A program made the translations under genes and the position numbers. Below are positions 28,919 to 38,080 of a stretch of 64,000 nt of DNA, piece by piece; within the stretch, counting starts at the first letter, position 1, and the number at the start of each line of letters is the position of its first letter. The notes below the pieces were generated by a model. That model searched no databases and had not been told where the DNA came from. It was given only the letters and a program-made list of their open reading frames with translations. Source of the DNA: Hoeflea sp. (lineage in GTDB: Bacteria > Pseudomonadota > Alphaproteobacteria > Rhizobiales > Rhizobiaceae); the NCBI RefSeq assembly GCF_002733955.1, contig NZ_NVXQ01000026.1, forward strand, positions 34,163 to 98,162, read 5' to 3'.

Positions 28919-29818
28919 TCATCGCAGGTATGCCCGCGCCAGTTCCCCGGCCATCAGGTCAAACACCAGCCGCACCCGGCGGCTGGTGTGCACCTCCCGG
29001 TGCGTGACCAGCCAGACCGGCACCATGATCGCATCGGCATCGGGCAGCACCCGCACCACGGCGGGCTCGGCATCGCCGATATCCGCCGACATGACGCCGA
29101 TGCCAAGACCATGCTTGACGTGGTTCCACTGCACCAGATGGCTTTCCGACACGAGGGCAAAATTCCGCTGTGTCAGCGTCAGCCCGAACCGCGTCATAGC
29201 CGCAATGAACTCGCCTGACCGGTTGAAGCCGATGAACTCCGCTTTTGACACCTCTTCGGGCGTCACCGGATCGCCGATGCTTTGTAGATAGCCCGGCGCC
29301 GCATAGATCCGGCCCTCGAAATCGCGGATCTTGCGCGCCACCAGGTTGGGCTGGGTCGGCCGGTAATTGCGGATGGCGATATCCGCCTCGCGCCGCCTGA
29401 GATCGCTTTCCGAATTGGTGGCGACAATCTCCACTTCAATCCCCGGCGCTGTCTCCCGGAGTTTGCGGATGATCGGCGGCAGCCGGAACGCCGCATCCAC
29501 CTCGCTGGCGCTGATCGACACCGTCCCCTCGATCGCCTGCGCCTTGCCCGATGCGCTGAGCGACATCCGCGCCGCCGCCTCGCCCATGGCGCGGACATGG
29601 TCCATCAGCTCCAGCCCGCTCGGCGTCAGCGTCAGCCCGCGGCCGACGCGCTCGAACAGCGCCACGCCGAGCTCCTGCTCCAGTGCCGCCACCTGCCGCC
29701 CCAGCGTCGGCTGAGCCATGCCGAGCGCCCGCGCGGCGGCCGACAGCGAGCCCTCCTCGGCGGTGACCAGAAAGGCCCGCGCCCGGTTCCAGTCGAAATT
29801 GACAGATTTCCAATCCAT
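28919..29818 (-). CDS. LysR-family transcriptional regulator
   Basis: 299 residues. N-terminal helix-turn-helix (about 5-65, LSAAARALGMAQPTLGRQVAALE) and a substrate-binding effector domain from about 90. It diverges from the adjacent dehydrogenase gene with a 90-bp gap that contains a dyad at 29823-29845, so it probably controls that gene and itself. Confidence 0.92.
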   Translation of the reverse strand: MDWKSVNFDWNRARAFLVTAEEGSLSAAARALGMAQPTLGRQVAALEQELGVALFERVGRGLTLTPSGLELMDHVRAMGEAAARMSLSASGKAQAIEGTVSISASEVDAAFRLPPIIRKLRETAPGIEVEIVATNSESDLRRREADIAIRNYRPTQPNLVARKIRDFEGRIYAAPGYLQSIGDPVTPEEVSKAEFIGFNRSGEFIAAMTRFGLTLTQRNFALVSESHLVQWNHVKHGLGIGVMSADIGDAEPAVVRVLPDADAIMVPVWLVTHREVHTSRRVRLVFDLMAGELARAYLR

Positions 29819-29822
29819 GCAT

Positions 29823-29845
29823 TATCGCATATCATATCAGCGCTA
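29823..29845. promoter_or_regulatory. LysR-type operator candidate
   Basis: TATCGC and GCGCTA face each other across 11 nt (five of six positions complementary), fitting the T-N11-A style dyad of LysR regulators. It lies between the divergent starts at 29818 and 29909. Confidence 0.5.
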
Positions 29846-29908
29846 TTGGTCAATTTTATCTGCGCTCACGCATGGCTATATCCCGATCGCCAACTGGAGA
29901 TCACACAG

Positions 29909-30889
29909 ATGAAAGCCATTTCCTATTCCCGCTACGGATCGCCCGGCGAGCTCACACCCGTCGAGCTGCCAAAGCCCGCGCCGAAACCCGATGAGGTGCT
30001 GGTCCGGATCCACGCCACCAGCGTCACCTCGGGCGATTACCGCGCCCGCAGCCTCGACATGCCGCCGGGCTTTGGTCTGGTCGGCAGGCTGGTGTTCGGC
30101 CTCTTGCGCCCGCGCCGCAAGATTCTTGGCACCGAATTCGCCGGCGTGGTAGAAGCCGTGGGCGCCGCTGTCACCCGCTTCAAACCGGGTGATCGGGTCT
30201 TCGCCTATCCCGGCGCAAAGTTCGGCGGCTACGCCGACTTTGCAGCAATCAGCGAGGATGCCGCCATCGCCCATGTGCCGGACAATCTGAAGCTGGATGA
30301 AGCGGTGGCAATCTCCTTCGGCGGAGCAACGGCGCTCAATTTCCTGCGCGACAAGGGCGGCATCAAATCCGGCGACCGCGTGCTCGTCATCGGCGCGTCG
30401 GGAAGCGTCGGCAGCGCAGCCATACAACTGGCCAAGGCTTTCGGCGCCCATGTCACCGGCACCGCTTCTTCCGGCAAACGCGACATGGTTGCAGCACTCG
30501 GCGCCGACGCGGTGCTCGATTACACCAGCAGCGATCCGGCCGGCGAAACAGATGCCTATGACATCATCCTCGACACAAGCGGCAGCGCCACCTACGGCAA
30601 ATACGCCGCGGCGCTGAAGCCCGGCGGCCGGCTGCTGCTGGTGTCTTCCAGCCTGTGGCAGATGCTGGCGGCGCTCATTGCCCGCAAGACCGGCGGGCGC
30701 AAGGCCATTCCGGGCTACGCCCCGGAACGCGCAGAAGATCTGCGGTTTCTGGCCGATCTCGCCGAGCGCGGACAGTTCAGGCCCTATATCGACCGCCGCT
30801 TTCCGCTCGACCAGACGGCGCAGGCGCATGCCTGGTTCAAAAACCGGGCGAGGAAAGGCAGTGTCGTCATTACCCTCGACACCGAGTGA
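29909..30889 (+). CDS. NAD(P)-dependent alcohol dehydrogenase / quinone oxidoreductase (MDR)
   Basis: 326 residues of the medium-chain dehydrogenase family, zinc-free type. GroES-like N-terminal domain (about 25-120, LGTEFAGVVEAVG) and Rossmann domain with VIGASGSVGSAAIQLAKAFG around 160-180. No structural zinc cysteines are seen. It probably reduces quinones or enones. Start at ATG 29909 with TGGAGA upstream. It is likely controlled by the divergent LysR gene. Confidence 0.88.
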   Translation: MKAISYSRYGSPGELTPVELPKPAPKPDEVLVRIHATSVTSGDYRARSLDMPPGFGLVGRLVFGLLRPRRKILGTEFAGVVEAVGAAVTRFKPGDRVFAYPGAKFGGYADFAAISEDAAIAHVPDNLKLDEAVAISFGGATALNFLRDKGGIKSGDRVLVIGASGSVGSAAIQLAKAFGAHVTGTASSGKRDMVAALGADAVLDYTSSDPAGETDAYDIILDTSGSATYGKYAAALKPGGRLLLVSSSLWQMLAALIARKTGGRKAIPGYAPERAEDLRFLADLAERGQFRPYIDRRFPLDQTAQAHAWFKNRARKGSVVITLDTE

Positions 30890-30962
30890 ACCGGCCACAA
30901 CCTTGGCTTCGAAGGACCGTTGAATTCCATCGCCGGACTGCATAGACACGAGGGGACGACAG

Positions 30963-31000
30963 GGACGTGCAGGCGTCCGGAAATCTGGTGCGAAAACCAG
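30963..31000 (+). promoter_or_regulatory. Two-hairpin leader before the PLP enzyme gene
   Basis: GGACG/CGTCC (30963-30967 with 30974-30978) and CTGGT-GCGAAA-ACCAG (30985-31000) form two consecutive hairpins. The second ends directly at the AGGGAAAG ribosome binding site of the gene starting at 31018. The layout suggests translational control. It matches no riboswitch class that I can confirm. Confidence 0.4.
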
Positions 31001-31017
31001 GGAAAGACAGATCTCGC

Positions 31018-32163
31018 ATGACGCTCCCCAACGACCTCAAAGCCTCCACCATCGCAGCCCAGGCCGGCGGCGTCATCGACATGCCCTCGGGCGGCGTGGT
31101 GCCGCCGGTGCAGCCCTCGACCACCTTTGTCCGCGACGAGGAGTATGCGCTGGTCAATCCCGACAACATCTATTCCCGCGACAATTCCGACATTGTCCGC
31201 ATCGCCGAAAACGTGCTGGCGCGGCTGGAGAATGCGGAAGAGGCCTTGCTGTTTCCCTCCGGCATGGCGGCCATTGCGGCGTTGTTCCGTACCCTGCCGA
31301 ACGGCGCCACCGTCGTCGTCCAGTCCGGCATCTACTGGGGCACCACCAAATGGCTGCGTGACTTTTCCGCCCGCCGCCAGATCACCCTGCATGAGGTCGA
31401 CGCCGCCAACGCGGATGCGCTGGAACAGGCCTGTGCGGAGCACAAACCCGACCTGGTGTTCATCGAAACTCCTTCGAACCCCTGGCTGAAAACCGTCGAC
31501 ATCGCCCACGCGGCCGAACTTGCCCACAAGGCCGGCGGCTTGCTGGCAGTCGATTCCACCGCCGCCACCCCGGTGCTGCAGCGCCCGCTCGAGCATGGCG
31601 CCGACATCGTCATGCACTCCGCCACCAAGGCAATCAACGGCCATTCCGACGTGCTGGCCGGCGTGCTCGCCACCGCAGCACCGGCGGCACAGATCTGGAC
31701 CGACATCAAGGCCGACCGCCACGACGCCGGCGCCGTCATCGGCCCGTTCGAGGCCTGGCTGCTCCTGCGCGGCATGCGCACCCTGCCGCTGCGCGTCGAG
31801 CGCATGTGCCGCTCGACCCAGACTATCGCCGAATTTTTGAGCCAGCACTCCGAGGTGACGGACGTCTATTACCCCGGCCTTGAAAGCCATCCTGGCCACG
31901 AGATCGCATCAGCCCAGATGCAGGGCGGTTTCGGTTGCCTGTTCTCGTTCCTGGTCAAGGGCGGCGCGGACGAAGCGCTCACTGTCGTCGGCAAGCTCAA
32001 GCTGTTCCACCGCGCCACCTCGCTCGGCGGCGTCGAAAGCCTGGTCGAACACCGCCACACCATCGAGCCCCACACCGGCATCCCCGAAAGCCTGATCCGG
32101 GTTTCCGTCGGCATCGAGGATGCGGACGATCTGATCGCGGATCTGACGCAGGCGCTGGGGTGA
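31018..32163 (+). CDS. Cys/Met metabolism PLP-dependent enzyme (cystathionine lyase/synthase family)
   Basis: 381 residues, fold type I PLP enzyme. The cofactor lysine is in MHSATKAINGHSD near 205; other family marks are FPSGMAAI (substrate/cofactor loop) and ETPSNPWL. Likely cystathionine beta-lyase or gamma-synthase activity, or methionine gamma-lyase; these cannot be separated by eye. ATG 31018 fits the conserved N-terminus (STIAAQAGG). Downstream come two types of palindromic repeat. Confidence 0.87.
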   Translation: MTLPNDLKASTIAAQAGGVIDMPSGGVVPPVQPSTTFVRDEEYALVNPDNIYSRDNSDIVRIAENVLARLENAEEALLFPSGMAAIAALFRTLPNGATVVVQSGIYWGTTKWLRDFSARRQITLHEVDAANADALEQACAEHKPDLVFIETPSNPWLKTVDIAHAAELAHKAGGLLAVDSTAATPVLQRPLEHGADIVMHSATKAINGHSDVLAGVLATAAPAAQIWTDIKADRHDAGAVIGPFEAWLLLRGMRTLPLRVERMCRSTQTIAEFLSQHSEVTDVYYPGLESHPGHEIASAQMQGGFGCLFSFLVKGGADEALTVVGKLKLFHRATSLGGVESLVEHRHTIEPHTGIPESLIRVSVGIEDADDLIADLTQALG

Positions 32164-32186
32164 AATCCAAGCTCGGCGGCTCCCAA

Positions 32187-32233
32187 ATCTCCCCCCTTGC
32201 GGGGGAGATGTCGGCGTAGCCGACAGAGGGGGG
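32187..32233 (+). repeat. Palindromic repeat R1 (two-hairpin intergenic element)
   Basis: Two hairpins in a row: ATCTCCCCC/GGGGGAGAT and GTCGGC-GTA-GCCGAC, then AGAGGGGGG. Further copies are R2, split by the IS (45110-45141 and 46482-46499), and R3, inverted (46544-46590). It resembles rhizobial intergenic mosaic elements. Confidence 0.85.
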
Positions 32234-32287
32234 TCTCGGTAGGTATCTGATACCGCAGATGCGGCTACGCCCACCAACTCCATCCTT

Positions 32288-32395
32288 CGTCATCCTCGGG
32301 CTTGACCCGAGGATCCAATCCGTAACGCCGCAGAGCCAATGCCGTCGATAGTAAAATCACGGAATGGATCCTCGGCTCGGAGGCCGAGGATGACG
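32288..32395. repeat. Paired palindromic element, locus 1
   Basis: Two related palindromes in opposite orientation: 32288-32323 (CATCCTCGGGCTTGACCCGAGG core) and 32359-32395 (CCTCGGCTCGGAGGCCGAGG core). Each has GTCATCC on the outside and GGATCC towards the centre. The same pair recurs in inverted order at 37900-38006, and a single copy is at 47569-47599. The whole stretch 32164-32478 contains no gene. Confidence 0.85.
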
Positions 32396-32420
32396 AAGAG
32401 AGACCAAGCCCATCTCTGAA

Positions 32421-32449
32421 ACGAAAACGGCCACCCGTGAAGGTGGCCT
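32421..32449 (-). terminator. Rho-independent terminator of the sdh operon
   Basis: On the minus strand GGCCACC pairs with GGTGGCC around a short loop, followed by GTTTTCGTTT. It lies 30 bp after the sdhB stop. Confidence 0.85.
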
Positions 32450-32478
32450 TTCCGTATCTAATTTCGTTGTGACCGAGC

Positions 32479-33258
32479 CTACACCCGGCGCTCGACCATC
32501 ATCTTCTTGATCTCGGCAATCGCCTTGGCGGGGTTGAGACCCTTGGGGCAGGTTTGCGCGCAGTTCATGATGGTGTGGCAGCGGTAAAGCCGGAACGGAT
32601 CCTCGAGATCGTCAAGCCGGTCGCCGGTGCACTCGTCACGGCTGTCGATCAGCCAGCGATAGGCCTGCAGCAGCACGGCGGGGCCGAGATAGCGGTCGCC
32701 GTTCCACCAGTAGCTCGGGCACGAGGTCGAGCAGCAGGCGCACAGGATGCACTCGTAGAGACCATCGAGCTTGGCCCGGTCTTCATGGCTCTGTTTCCAT
32801 TCCTTCGCCGGCGTCGGAGACACCGTTTTCAGCCACGGCTCGATCGAGCGGTGCTGGGCGTAGAAATTGGTCAGGTCCGGCACCAGGTCCTTGACCACCG
32901 GCAGATGCGGCAGCGGATAGACCTTCACCGCCCCGTCGATCTCGTCGAGACCCTTGGTGCAGGCAAGCGTGTTGGTGCCGTCGATGTTCATCGCGCAGGA
33001 ACCGCAGATGCCCTCGCGGCAGGACCGGCGCAGCGTCAGCGTCGCGTCGATCTTGTTCTTGATCCACAACAGACCGTCGAGCACCATCGGACCGCAATCA
33101 TCCATGTCGATGTGGAACGTGTCGATGCGCGGGTTCTCGGCATCATCCGGCGACCAGCGGTAAATCTTGAATTCACGCGTGTTGGTGGCGCCTTCCGGCT
33201 TCGGCCAGACCTTGCCCGGCTTCGGCTGCGAATTCTTCGGGAGTGTGAGTTCAACCAT
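32479..33258 (-). CDS. sdhB: Succinate dehydrogenase iron-sulfur subunit
   Basis: 259 residues. Electron-transfer subunit of complex II. The [2Fe-2S] ligands are Cys80, Cys85, Cys88 and Cys100; the [4Fe-4S] and [3Fe-4S] ligands are in [14 protein letters not shown] (170-181) and in the CHTIMNC...CP region towards the end. Last gene of sdhCDAB, followed by a terminator. Confidence 0.97.
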   Translation of the reverse strand: MVELTLPKNSQPKPGKVWPKPEGATNTREFKIYRWSPDDAENPRIDTFHIDMDDCGPMVLDGLLWIKNKIDATLTLRRSCREGICGSCAMNIDGTNTLACTKGLDEIDGAVKVYPLPHLPVVKDLVPDLTNFYAQHRSIEPWLKTVSPTPAKEWKQSHEDRAKLDGLYECILCACCSTSCPSYWWNGDRYLGPAVLLQAYRWLIDSRDECTGDRLDDLEDPFRLYRCHTIMNCAQTCPKGLNPAKAIAEIKKMMVERRV

Positions 33259-33273
33259 GGTCCCTGTTCCCTC

Positions 33274-35115
33274 TTAATACACGCGGGCTTTTGGCGCGAT
33301 CTTGGCCAGATCGATACCGTCTGCGATCAGCTCGGTGTGAACCGGACGGTAATCGAGCGTGACATTGCCCTTTTCATCGACCCAGGACAGCGTGTGCTTG
33401 CGCCAGTTCTCGTCGTCGCGGCCGCCGAACGGACCGTCGACATAGTCTTCGCGGGCGTGGCTGCCGCGGCTTTCCTTGCGGGCTTCCGCGCCGTAGACCG
33501 TGGTGATGGCATTGGCCATCAGGTTGTCGAGCTCCAGCGTTTCCACCAAGTCCGAGTTCCAGATCATCGACCGGTCGGTGACCTTGACGTCGGGAAGCTC
33601 GGCCCAGATCGCGCTCATCCGCTTGCAGCCGGATTCGAGCGATTCCTGGGTCCGGAACACGGCCGCATCTTCCTGCATGGCGCACTGCATCTTTTCACGC
33701 AGATCTGCCGTCGGCAGCGAGCCGTTTGCATGACGCAGAGTGTCGAAGCGGGTCATGATCTTCTCGAACGATGCCTCGTTGACCTGAGGGATCTTCGAGC
33801 TGCGGTCGATCACTTCACCGGCGCGGATGGCTGCGGCGCGGCCGAACACCACGAGGTCGATCAGCGAGTTGGAGCCCAGCCGGTTGGCGCCGTGAACCGA
33901 CGCACAGCCGGCTTCGCCGACCGCCATCAGGCCCGGCGTCACCTTGTCCGGATCCTCGGATGTCGGGTTCAGCACCTCGCCCCAGTAATTGGTCGGAATG
34001 CCGCCCATGTTGTAGTGCACCGTCGGCAGCACCGGGATCGGCTCGCGGGTCACGTCGACACCGGCGAAGATCTTGGCGCTTTCGGAAATGCCCGGAAGCC
34101 GCTCGTTCAGCACCGCCGGATCAAGATGATCGAGATGCAGGAAGATGTGGTCCTTGGCTTTGCCGACGCCACGGCCCTCGCGGATTTCCATGGTCATGCA
34201 GCGCGAGACAACGTCGCGCGACGCCAGATCCTTGGCCGACGGCGCATAGCGCTCCATGAAGCGCTCGCCTTCGGAATTGACCAGATAGCCGCCTTCGCCG
34301 CGCGCACCCTCGGTGATCAGGCAGCCTGCGCCGTAGATCCCGGTCGGGTGGAACTGCACGAACTCCATGTCCTGGAGCGGCAGGCCGGCACGGGCAATCA
34401 TGCCGCCGCCGTCGCCGGTGCAGGTATGTGCCGAAGTGGCCGAGAAATAGGCCCGGCCGTAGCCGCCGGTGGCGAGCACCACCATCTTGGCCGAGAAGCG
34501 GTGAATGGTGCCGTCATCGAGGTTCCAGGCGACCACGCCGGTGCAGCGGCCATCGTCTTCCATCAACAGGTCGAGCGCGAAATACTCGATGAAGAATTCA
34601 GCGTTGTTTTTCAGCGACTGGCCATAGAGCGTGTGCAGGATGGCGTGCCCGGTACGGTCGGCCGCGGCACAGGTGCGCTGCACCGGAGGGCCTTCGCCGT
34701 AATTCTGCATGTGGCCGCCGAAAGGACGCTGGTAGATGCGGCCATCCTCGGTGCGCGAGAACGGCACGCCGTAATGTTCCAGCTCATAGACCGCCTTCGG
34801 CGCTTCCATGGTCAGGTACTGCATGGCGTCGACATCGCCGAGCCAGTCGGAGCCCTTGACCGTGTCATACATGTGCCACTGCCAGCTGTCGGGCGTCATG
34901 TTGGTCAGCGAGGCGGCGATGCCGCCCTGGGCTGCCACCGTGTGCGACCGGGTCGGGAACACCTTGGAGATGCAGGCCGTCTTGAAGCCCTGCTCGGCCA
35001 TGCCCAGCGTGGCACGAAGCCCGGCGCCGCCGGCGCCCACAACGACCACGTCATAGGCGTGGTCGACAATCGAATAGGCGCGTCCGCCAATGTTGACGCT
35101 CGACGTCATTACCAT
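33274..35115 (-). CDS. sdhA: Succinate dehydrogenase flavoprotein subunit
   Basis: 613 residues. Oxidises succinate to fumarate. FAD motif [12 protein letters not shown] at 24-35; covalent flavin attachment at His58 in [11 protein letters not shown]; active-site region HPTGIYGAG and the SRDVVSR arginine segment. GGAGG at the end of sdhD lies ten bases upstream of the ATG at 35115. A very long antisense open frame covers this gene and is not a gene. Confidence 0.97.
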   Translation of the reverse strand: MVMTSSVNIGGRAYSIVDHAYDVVVVGAGGAGLRATLGMAEQGFKTACISKVFPTRSHTVAAQGGIAASLTNMTPDSWQWHMYDTVKGSDWLGDVDAMQYLTMEAPKAVYELEHYGVPFSRTEDGRIYQRPFGGHMQNYGEGPPVQRTCAAADRTGHAILHTLYGQSLKNNAEFFIEYFALDLLMEDDGRCTGVVAWNLDDGTIHRFSAKMVVLATGGYGRAYFSATSAHTCTGDGGGMIARAGLPLQDMEFVQFHPTGIYGAGCLITEGARGEGGYLVNSEGERFMERYAPSAKDLASRDVVSRCMTMEIREGRGVGKAKDHIFLHLDHLDPAVLNERLPGISESAKIFAGVDVTREPIPVLPTVHYNMGGIPTNYWGEVLNPTSEDPDKVTPGLMAVGEAGCASVHGANRLGSNSLIDLVVFGRAAAIRAGEVIDRSSKIPQVNEASFEKIMTRFDTLRHANGSLPTADLREKMQCAMQEDAAVFRTQESLESGCKRMSAIWAELPDVKVTDRSMIWNSDLVETLELDNLMANAITTVYGAEARKESRGSHAREDYVDGPFGGRDDENWRKHTLSWVDEKGNVTLDYRPVHTELIADGIDLAKIAPKARVY

Positions 35116-35121
35116 GGTCTG

Positions 35122-35511
35122 TCAGCCTCCGAAGCCGAGTTTGAGAACCGCGAACAGCGACACGGCGCCCACTGCGATTGCAAAGAATGTGTTGAGGATC
35201 AGAAGGCTCACTTTCATGCCCTCGGCATGAATGTAGTCCTCGATGATCACCTGCATGCCGATCTTCATGTGAATGACGCCGGAGATCACCACCAGCCCCA
35301 TCAGCACCGCCACCAGCGGGTTGGAAAGCGCTGCCGCGACCGTCGCATAGGGCTCGCCATTATAGGCTACGATGAAAAGCACGAAGAAGATCAGCAGCGG
35401 CACATTGGCAACGGCGGTGAGCCGCTGGCGCCAGAAGTGATCGGTGCCTTCCTTGGCCGATCCGAGTCCACGGACCCGGGAGAGCGGTGTGCGCATGTTC
35501 TTGCTGTCCAT
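35122..35511 (-). CDS. sdhD: Succinate dehydrogenase membrane anchor subunit
   Basis: 129 residues with three membrane helices (about 34-52, 61-80, 101-124). The heme/quinone-side histidine lies in [16 protein letters not shown]. It binds SdhAB to the membrane together with SdhC. Six bases separate its stop from sdhA. Confidence 0.93.
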   Translation of the reverse strand: MDSKNMRTPLSRVRGLGSAKEGTDHFWRQRLTAVANVPLLIFFVLFIVAYNGEPYATVAAALSNPLVAVLMGLVVISGVIHMKIGMQVIIEDYIHAEGMKVSLLILNTFFAIAVGAVSLFAVLKLGFGG

Positions 35512-35520
35512 GTCTGTCTC

Positions 35521-35916
35521 CTAGAGCCGGGTTGCGTAGCCGGCGATCCAGATTAGGATCGTCAGGGTGATGGAGCCGACGAGGGTCGCCCAGGCCATCT
35601 TGGTCGAGGTCGCCGGATCGAAACCGCGGCCGGTGTCCCAGATGAAATGGCGAATGCCGCCGAGCATGTGATGCATCAGCGCCCAGGTGTAGCCGAACAA
35701 CACCAGCCGTCCCAGCAGCGAACCGAAGATGCCGTTGACCCAGTCGAAGGTCGCTTCGCCGGAGGCAGCTGCCACCAGCCACCAGGCCACCAGTAGCGTG
35801 CCTGCATAGAGTGCCATACCGGTAAACCGGTGCATGATCGACATCACCATGGTGGGTATTTGCTTGTAGATAGTCAGGTGCGGCGACAAAGGCCGGTTCT
35901 GCGTCACATTGGTCAT
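35521..35916 (-). CDS. sdhC: Succinate dehydrogenase cytochrome b556 subunit
   Basis: 131 residues, three membrane helices. The family motif RPLSPHLTIYK is at 8-18, with HRFTGMALY next; the heme histidine is in MHHMLGGIRHFIWD. First gene of the sdh operon. AAGGAC upstream of ATG 35916 supports the start; an earlier in-frame ATG at 35958 adds 14 residues not seen in the family. Confidence 0.95.
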   Translation of the reverse strand: MTNVTQNRPLSPHLTIYKQIPTMVMSIMHRFTGMALYAGTLLVAWWLVAAASGEATFDWVNGIFGSLLGRLVLFGYTWALMHHMLGGIRHFIWDTGRGFDPATSTKMAWATLVGSITLTILIWIAGYATRL

Positions 35917-36179
35917 CGGGACCCTGTCCTTCTTTCCCTCAAGGAGAGCCGCACGCATTTGCGCGATAGCGAGCGCGGCGACTGTGCGGTGGTTTTAGTG
36001 CGTTATGTGCACCGCGTCAAAGCCCGGATCGCCGTCAACAGCGCGGCTTTCGTCGAAAGCGAAACCGGATTTTGCCTTCCATAGCGCTTCAAACGATTCA
36101 AAATGCTTAACAGAGCAAGAAAGCGCGGCATCTGGCCGCGCAATCAGACACCTACGTTTCGATTGCAACGCAAAAACAT

Positions 36180-36644
36180 TCAGGTCGAATGGTCGAAACG
36201 CAGTTCCCAGCTGGAAAAATCCGCCTTGGTGGCAAGTTTTTCGTAAAGCTTGCGGCCTTCTTCCGGCAGCCGTGGCGCGTTGAGGATGATTCGCGACCAG
36301 CCATGGGCGTCGCTTTCCTCGGCCAGCATGTCGATCATCGCCTGGGCGATGCCCATCTTGCGGTGCAGATGGCTGACATAGAGATGGTCGACCTGGCCGC
36401 AGCGCATGCCGGTCACCGGATCCGGCAGATCGTAGAAGATCACGAACCCGACCAGCTCGCCATCAAGCCGGGCGCCGAAAATCTGGGCAACCCGGTCCTG
36501 CAGCAGGGTTTCGGCGTAATAATCGTCCGGCCGGCGCGGCGCACCGCGTTTGAGCGACTGCACGTAAGCCGCGAGCAACGGCGAGAAATGATGCGCATCA
36601 TTGAGGCGCAACAGCGAGATTTCAATGTTCTTGGGCGTATCCAT
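36180..36644 (-). CDS. GNAT-family N-acetyltransferase
   Basis: 154 residues, one acetyltransferase domain. The acetyl-CoA binding region is QVDHLYVSHLHRKMGIAQAMID near 84-105, with the R/K-x-x-G-I-A pyrophosphate loop. Substrate unknown. It is oriented towards the sdh genes on the same strand but is separated from sdhC by about 260 bp. Confidence 0.85.
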   Translation of the reverse strand: MDTPKNIEISLLRLNDAHHFSPLLAAYVQSLKRGAPRRPDDYYAETLLQDRVAQIFGARLDGELVGFVIFYDLPDPVTGMRCGQVDHLYVSHLHRKMGIAQAMIDMLAEESDAHGWSRIILNAPRLPEEGRKLYEKLATKADFSSWELRFDHST

Positions 36645-36882
36645 GGCGGCATGTTTGGGTCAAAGCCGCGCCCCGGTCAAGCCTGTCAAAGGTCGCATCC
36701 TGGCGCAATTCCGTCCCCGCTTCTTAAGGTTAACCGGCGATAGCGGCCGGCTCCGCGTGACAGGCTTTTGGGCCTCGTGCACAATATCGGCCAGATTGGC
36801 TGCAAGGGTTGTTCTCAACCGCATGAGGATCGCCGCGGGCCTGCATGCTGCGAGCACCGAAGCCTGCTGAAAGGAAACTGCC

Positions 36883-37287
36883 ATGACCGTCAAGTTCTTC
36901 TCACGCGCCCCAGGCCGTCGACCCGTTCAGGCGGCCATCCTGTTGGCCGCAAGCCTGGGTCTCGCGACAACCGCGCTGGCCACCGAGCTCAAGGCGCCCT
37001 CCGGCAAATCCAGGCTGCTGCGCGACAAGGATGTCACCGTCATCATCATCGACAAGGATGACCACACGTCGAGTTCACAGATCGGCAAGCCGGGCCGGTC
37101 GGCATCGTCGCCGCTCAAGCAGCCGTCTGCGAAGATCAGGCGTGACAGCGACAAGGTGGAAATCCGCATCAAGCGCGACGACACACGGGGTGGCACCATC
37201 GTGCGCTCGGGCCCGAAAGTCATCATTGTCGACGAAAACACCCGCGGCTGCGGCGACAGCAGCGGCGTCTGCGTCATCCGGCCCTGA
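36883..37287 (+). CDS. Secreted basic protein of unknown function
   Basis: 134 residues with a signal peptide (about 1-33, ending ALA-TE). The mature part is Lys/Asp/Ser-rich with two short hydrophobic beta strands (VTVIIIDKDD and PKVIIVDENT) and two cysteines near the end. GAAAGGAAA before the ATG is a good ribosome binding site. No family recognised. Confidence 0.65.
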   Translation: MTVKFFSRAPGRRPVQAAILLAASLGLATTALATELKAPSGKSRLLRDKDVTVIIIDKDDHTSSSQIGKPGRSASSPLKQPSAKIRRDSDKVEIRIKRDDTRGGTIVRSGPKVIIVDENTRGCGDSSGVCVIRP

Positions 37288-37559
37288 TGCATCGTTCGGG
37301 AATGCTGCACCTCATTTGAGCATCCGGCCGGGTGTGCAATGCACTCGTAAGCCAGCGGCGGCACCCGGCCTGCCGCCGCCATTCCGCCGGCCGCCTCGGC
37401 AACATTCAGACCCGACAGTGCTGGCCTGTGCCGTTCCGGCACATCTTCCGGCGTTCCCCGCCTTCGCGGCAACCGTCGCCTAACCATGCTGGCCGAATCC
37501 ACGTGACCTCTGGCCGGGATCGGCGGAGACTGATCTTCCAGCTTCGAGGAGGAAGTCTC

Positions 37560-37805
37560 ATGCGAACAACAGCCTGGAATACTCCGATCACCATCGATGA
37601 CCCCGAGACAGGGCTCCACCGGACGGTGAAGACCGCCCGGCAGGCGAAGAAACTGCTGCACCGCAACTGGCCCGGCAACCACGGCAGCCGCTTTCACGAT
37701 GCGGAGCGCGCCTGCGAGGAAGTCATCCACGGCGACGCAGCCCCCCGCAAGGCCCGCCACGCCTTCATCGCCGCCGCCATCGAGGCGCATCTGCACCTGA
37801 GCTGA
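37560..37805 (+). CDS. DUF982 domain-containing protein
   Basis: 81 residues, the full DUF982 length, with TVKTARQAKKLLHRNWPG and the AFIAAAIEAHLHLS end. DUF982 proteins are small, common in Hyphomicrobiales and of unknown function. GAGGAGGAAG before the ATG supports the start, and a terminator follows. Confidence 0.85.
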   Translation: MRTTAWNTPITIDDPETGLHRTVKTARQAKKLLHRNWPGNHGSRFHDAERACEEVIHGDAAPRKARHAFIAAAIEAHLHLS

Positions 37806-37837
37806 GGCGGCGAGCCTCCCAAGCCCCTGAAACGAAC

Positions 37838-37865
37838 GAACCCGCCGATCGCTCGGCGGGTTCTT
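37838..37865 (+). terminator. Rho-independent terminator after the DUF982 gene
   Basis: GAACCCGCCGA (37838-37848) pairs perfectly with TCGGCGGGTTC (37853-37863) around TCGC, followed by TT. Confidence 0.87.
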
Positions 37866-37899
37866 GAGTCTGGTACGGCAATGACGGCTTGCTCTCTTT

Positions 37900-38006
37900 C
37901 GTCATCCTCGGCCTCCGAGCCGAGGATCCATTCCGTGAACCTCAAAAGTTGACGGACGTTGGCACCCTGGCGGCGTGGATCCTCGGGTCAGGCCCGAGGA
38001 TGACGA
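37900..38006. repeat. Paired palindromic element, locus 2
   Basis: Palindromes at 37900-37938 and 37976-38006 are the same two types as at 32288-32395 but in reverse order, so the two loci are inverted repeats of each other 5.5 kb apart. They bracket the sdh operon, the GNAT, the secreted-protein gene and the DUF982 gene. No gene lies in 37866-38080. Confidence 0.85.
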
Positions 38007-38080
38007 AACGAGGGGTCAAGCAGAATCAGTCCGTCAGGCAGATGCGCTATCAACTTGCAACCGCCTGCCCGGCTACCCCC

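Noticed and set aside
30961..31018. Cobalamin riboswitch before the PLP enzyme gene (GGAAATCTGGTG-like stretch).
   Set aside because: Only one short block resembles the cobalamin core; the B12-box region and the following conserved CCCCGC segment are missing, and the gap is only 128 bp.
32554..35556. Plus-strand open frame of 1000 codons.
   Set aside because: It is the antisense of sdhB and sdhA, both of which show complete family motifs; the antisense product is His/Arg-rich and matches nothing.
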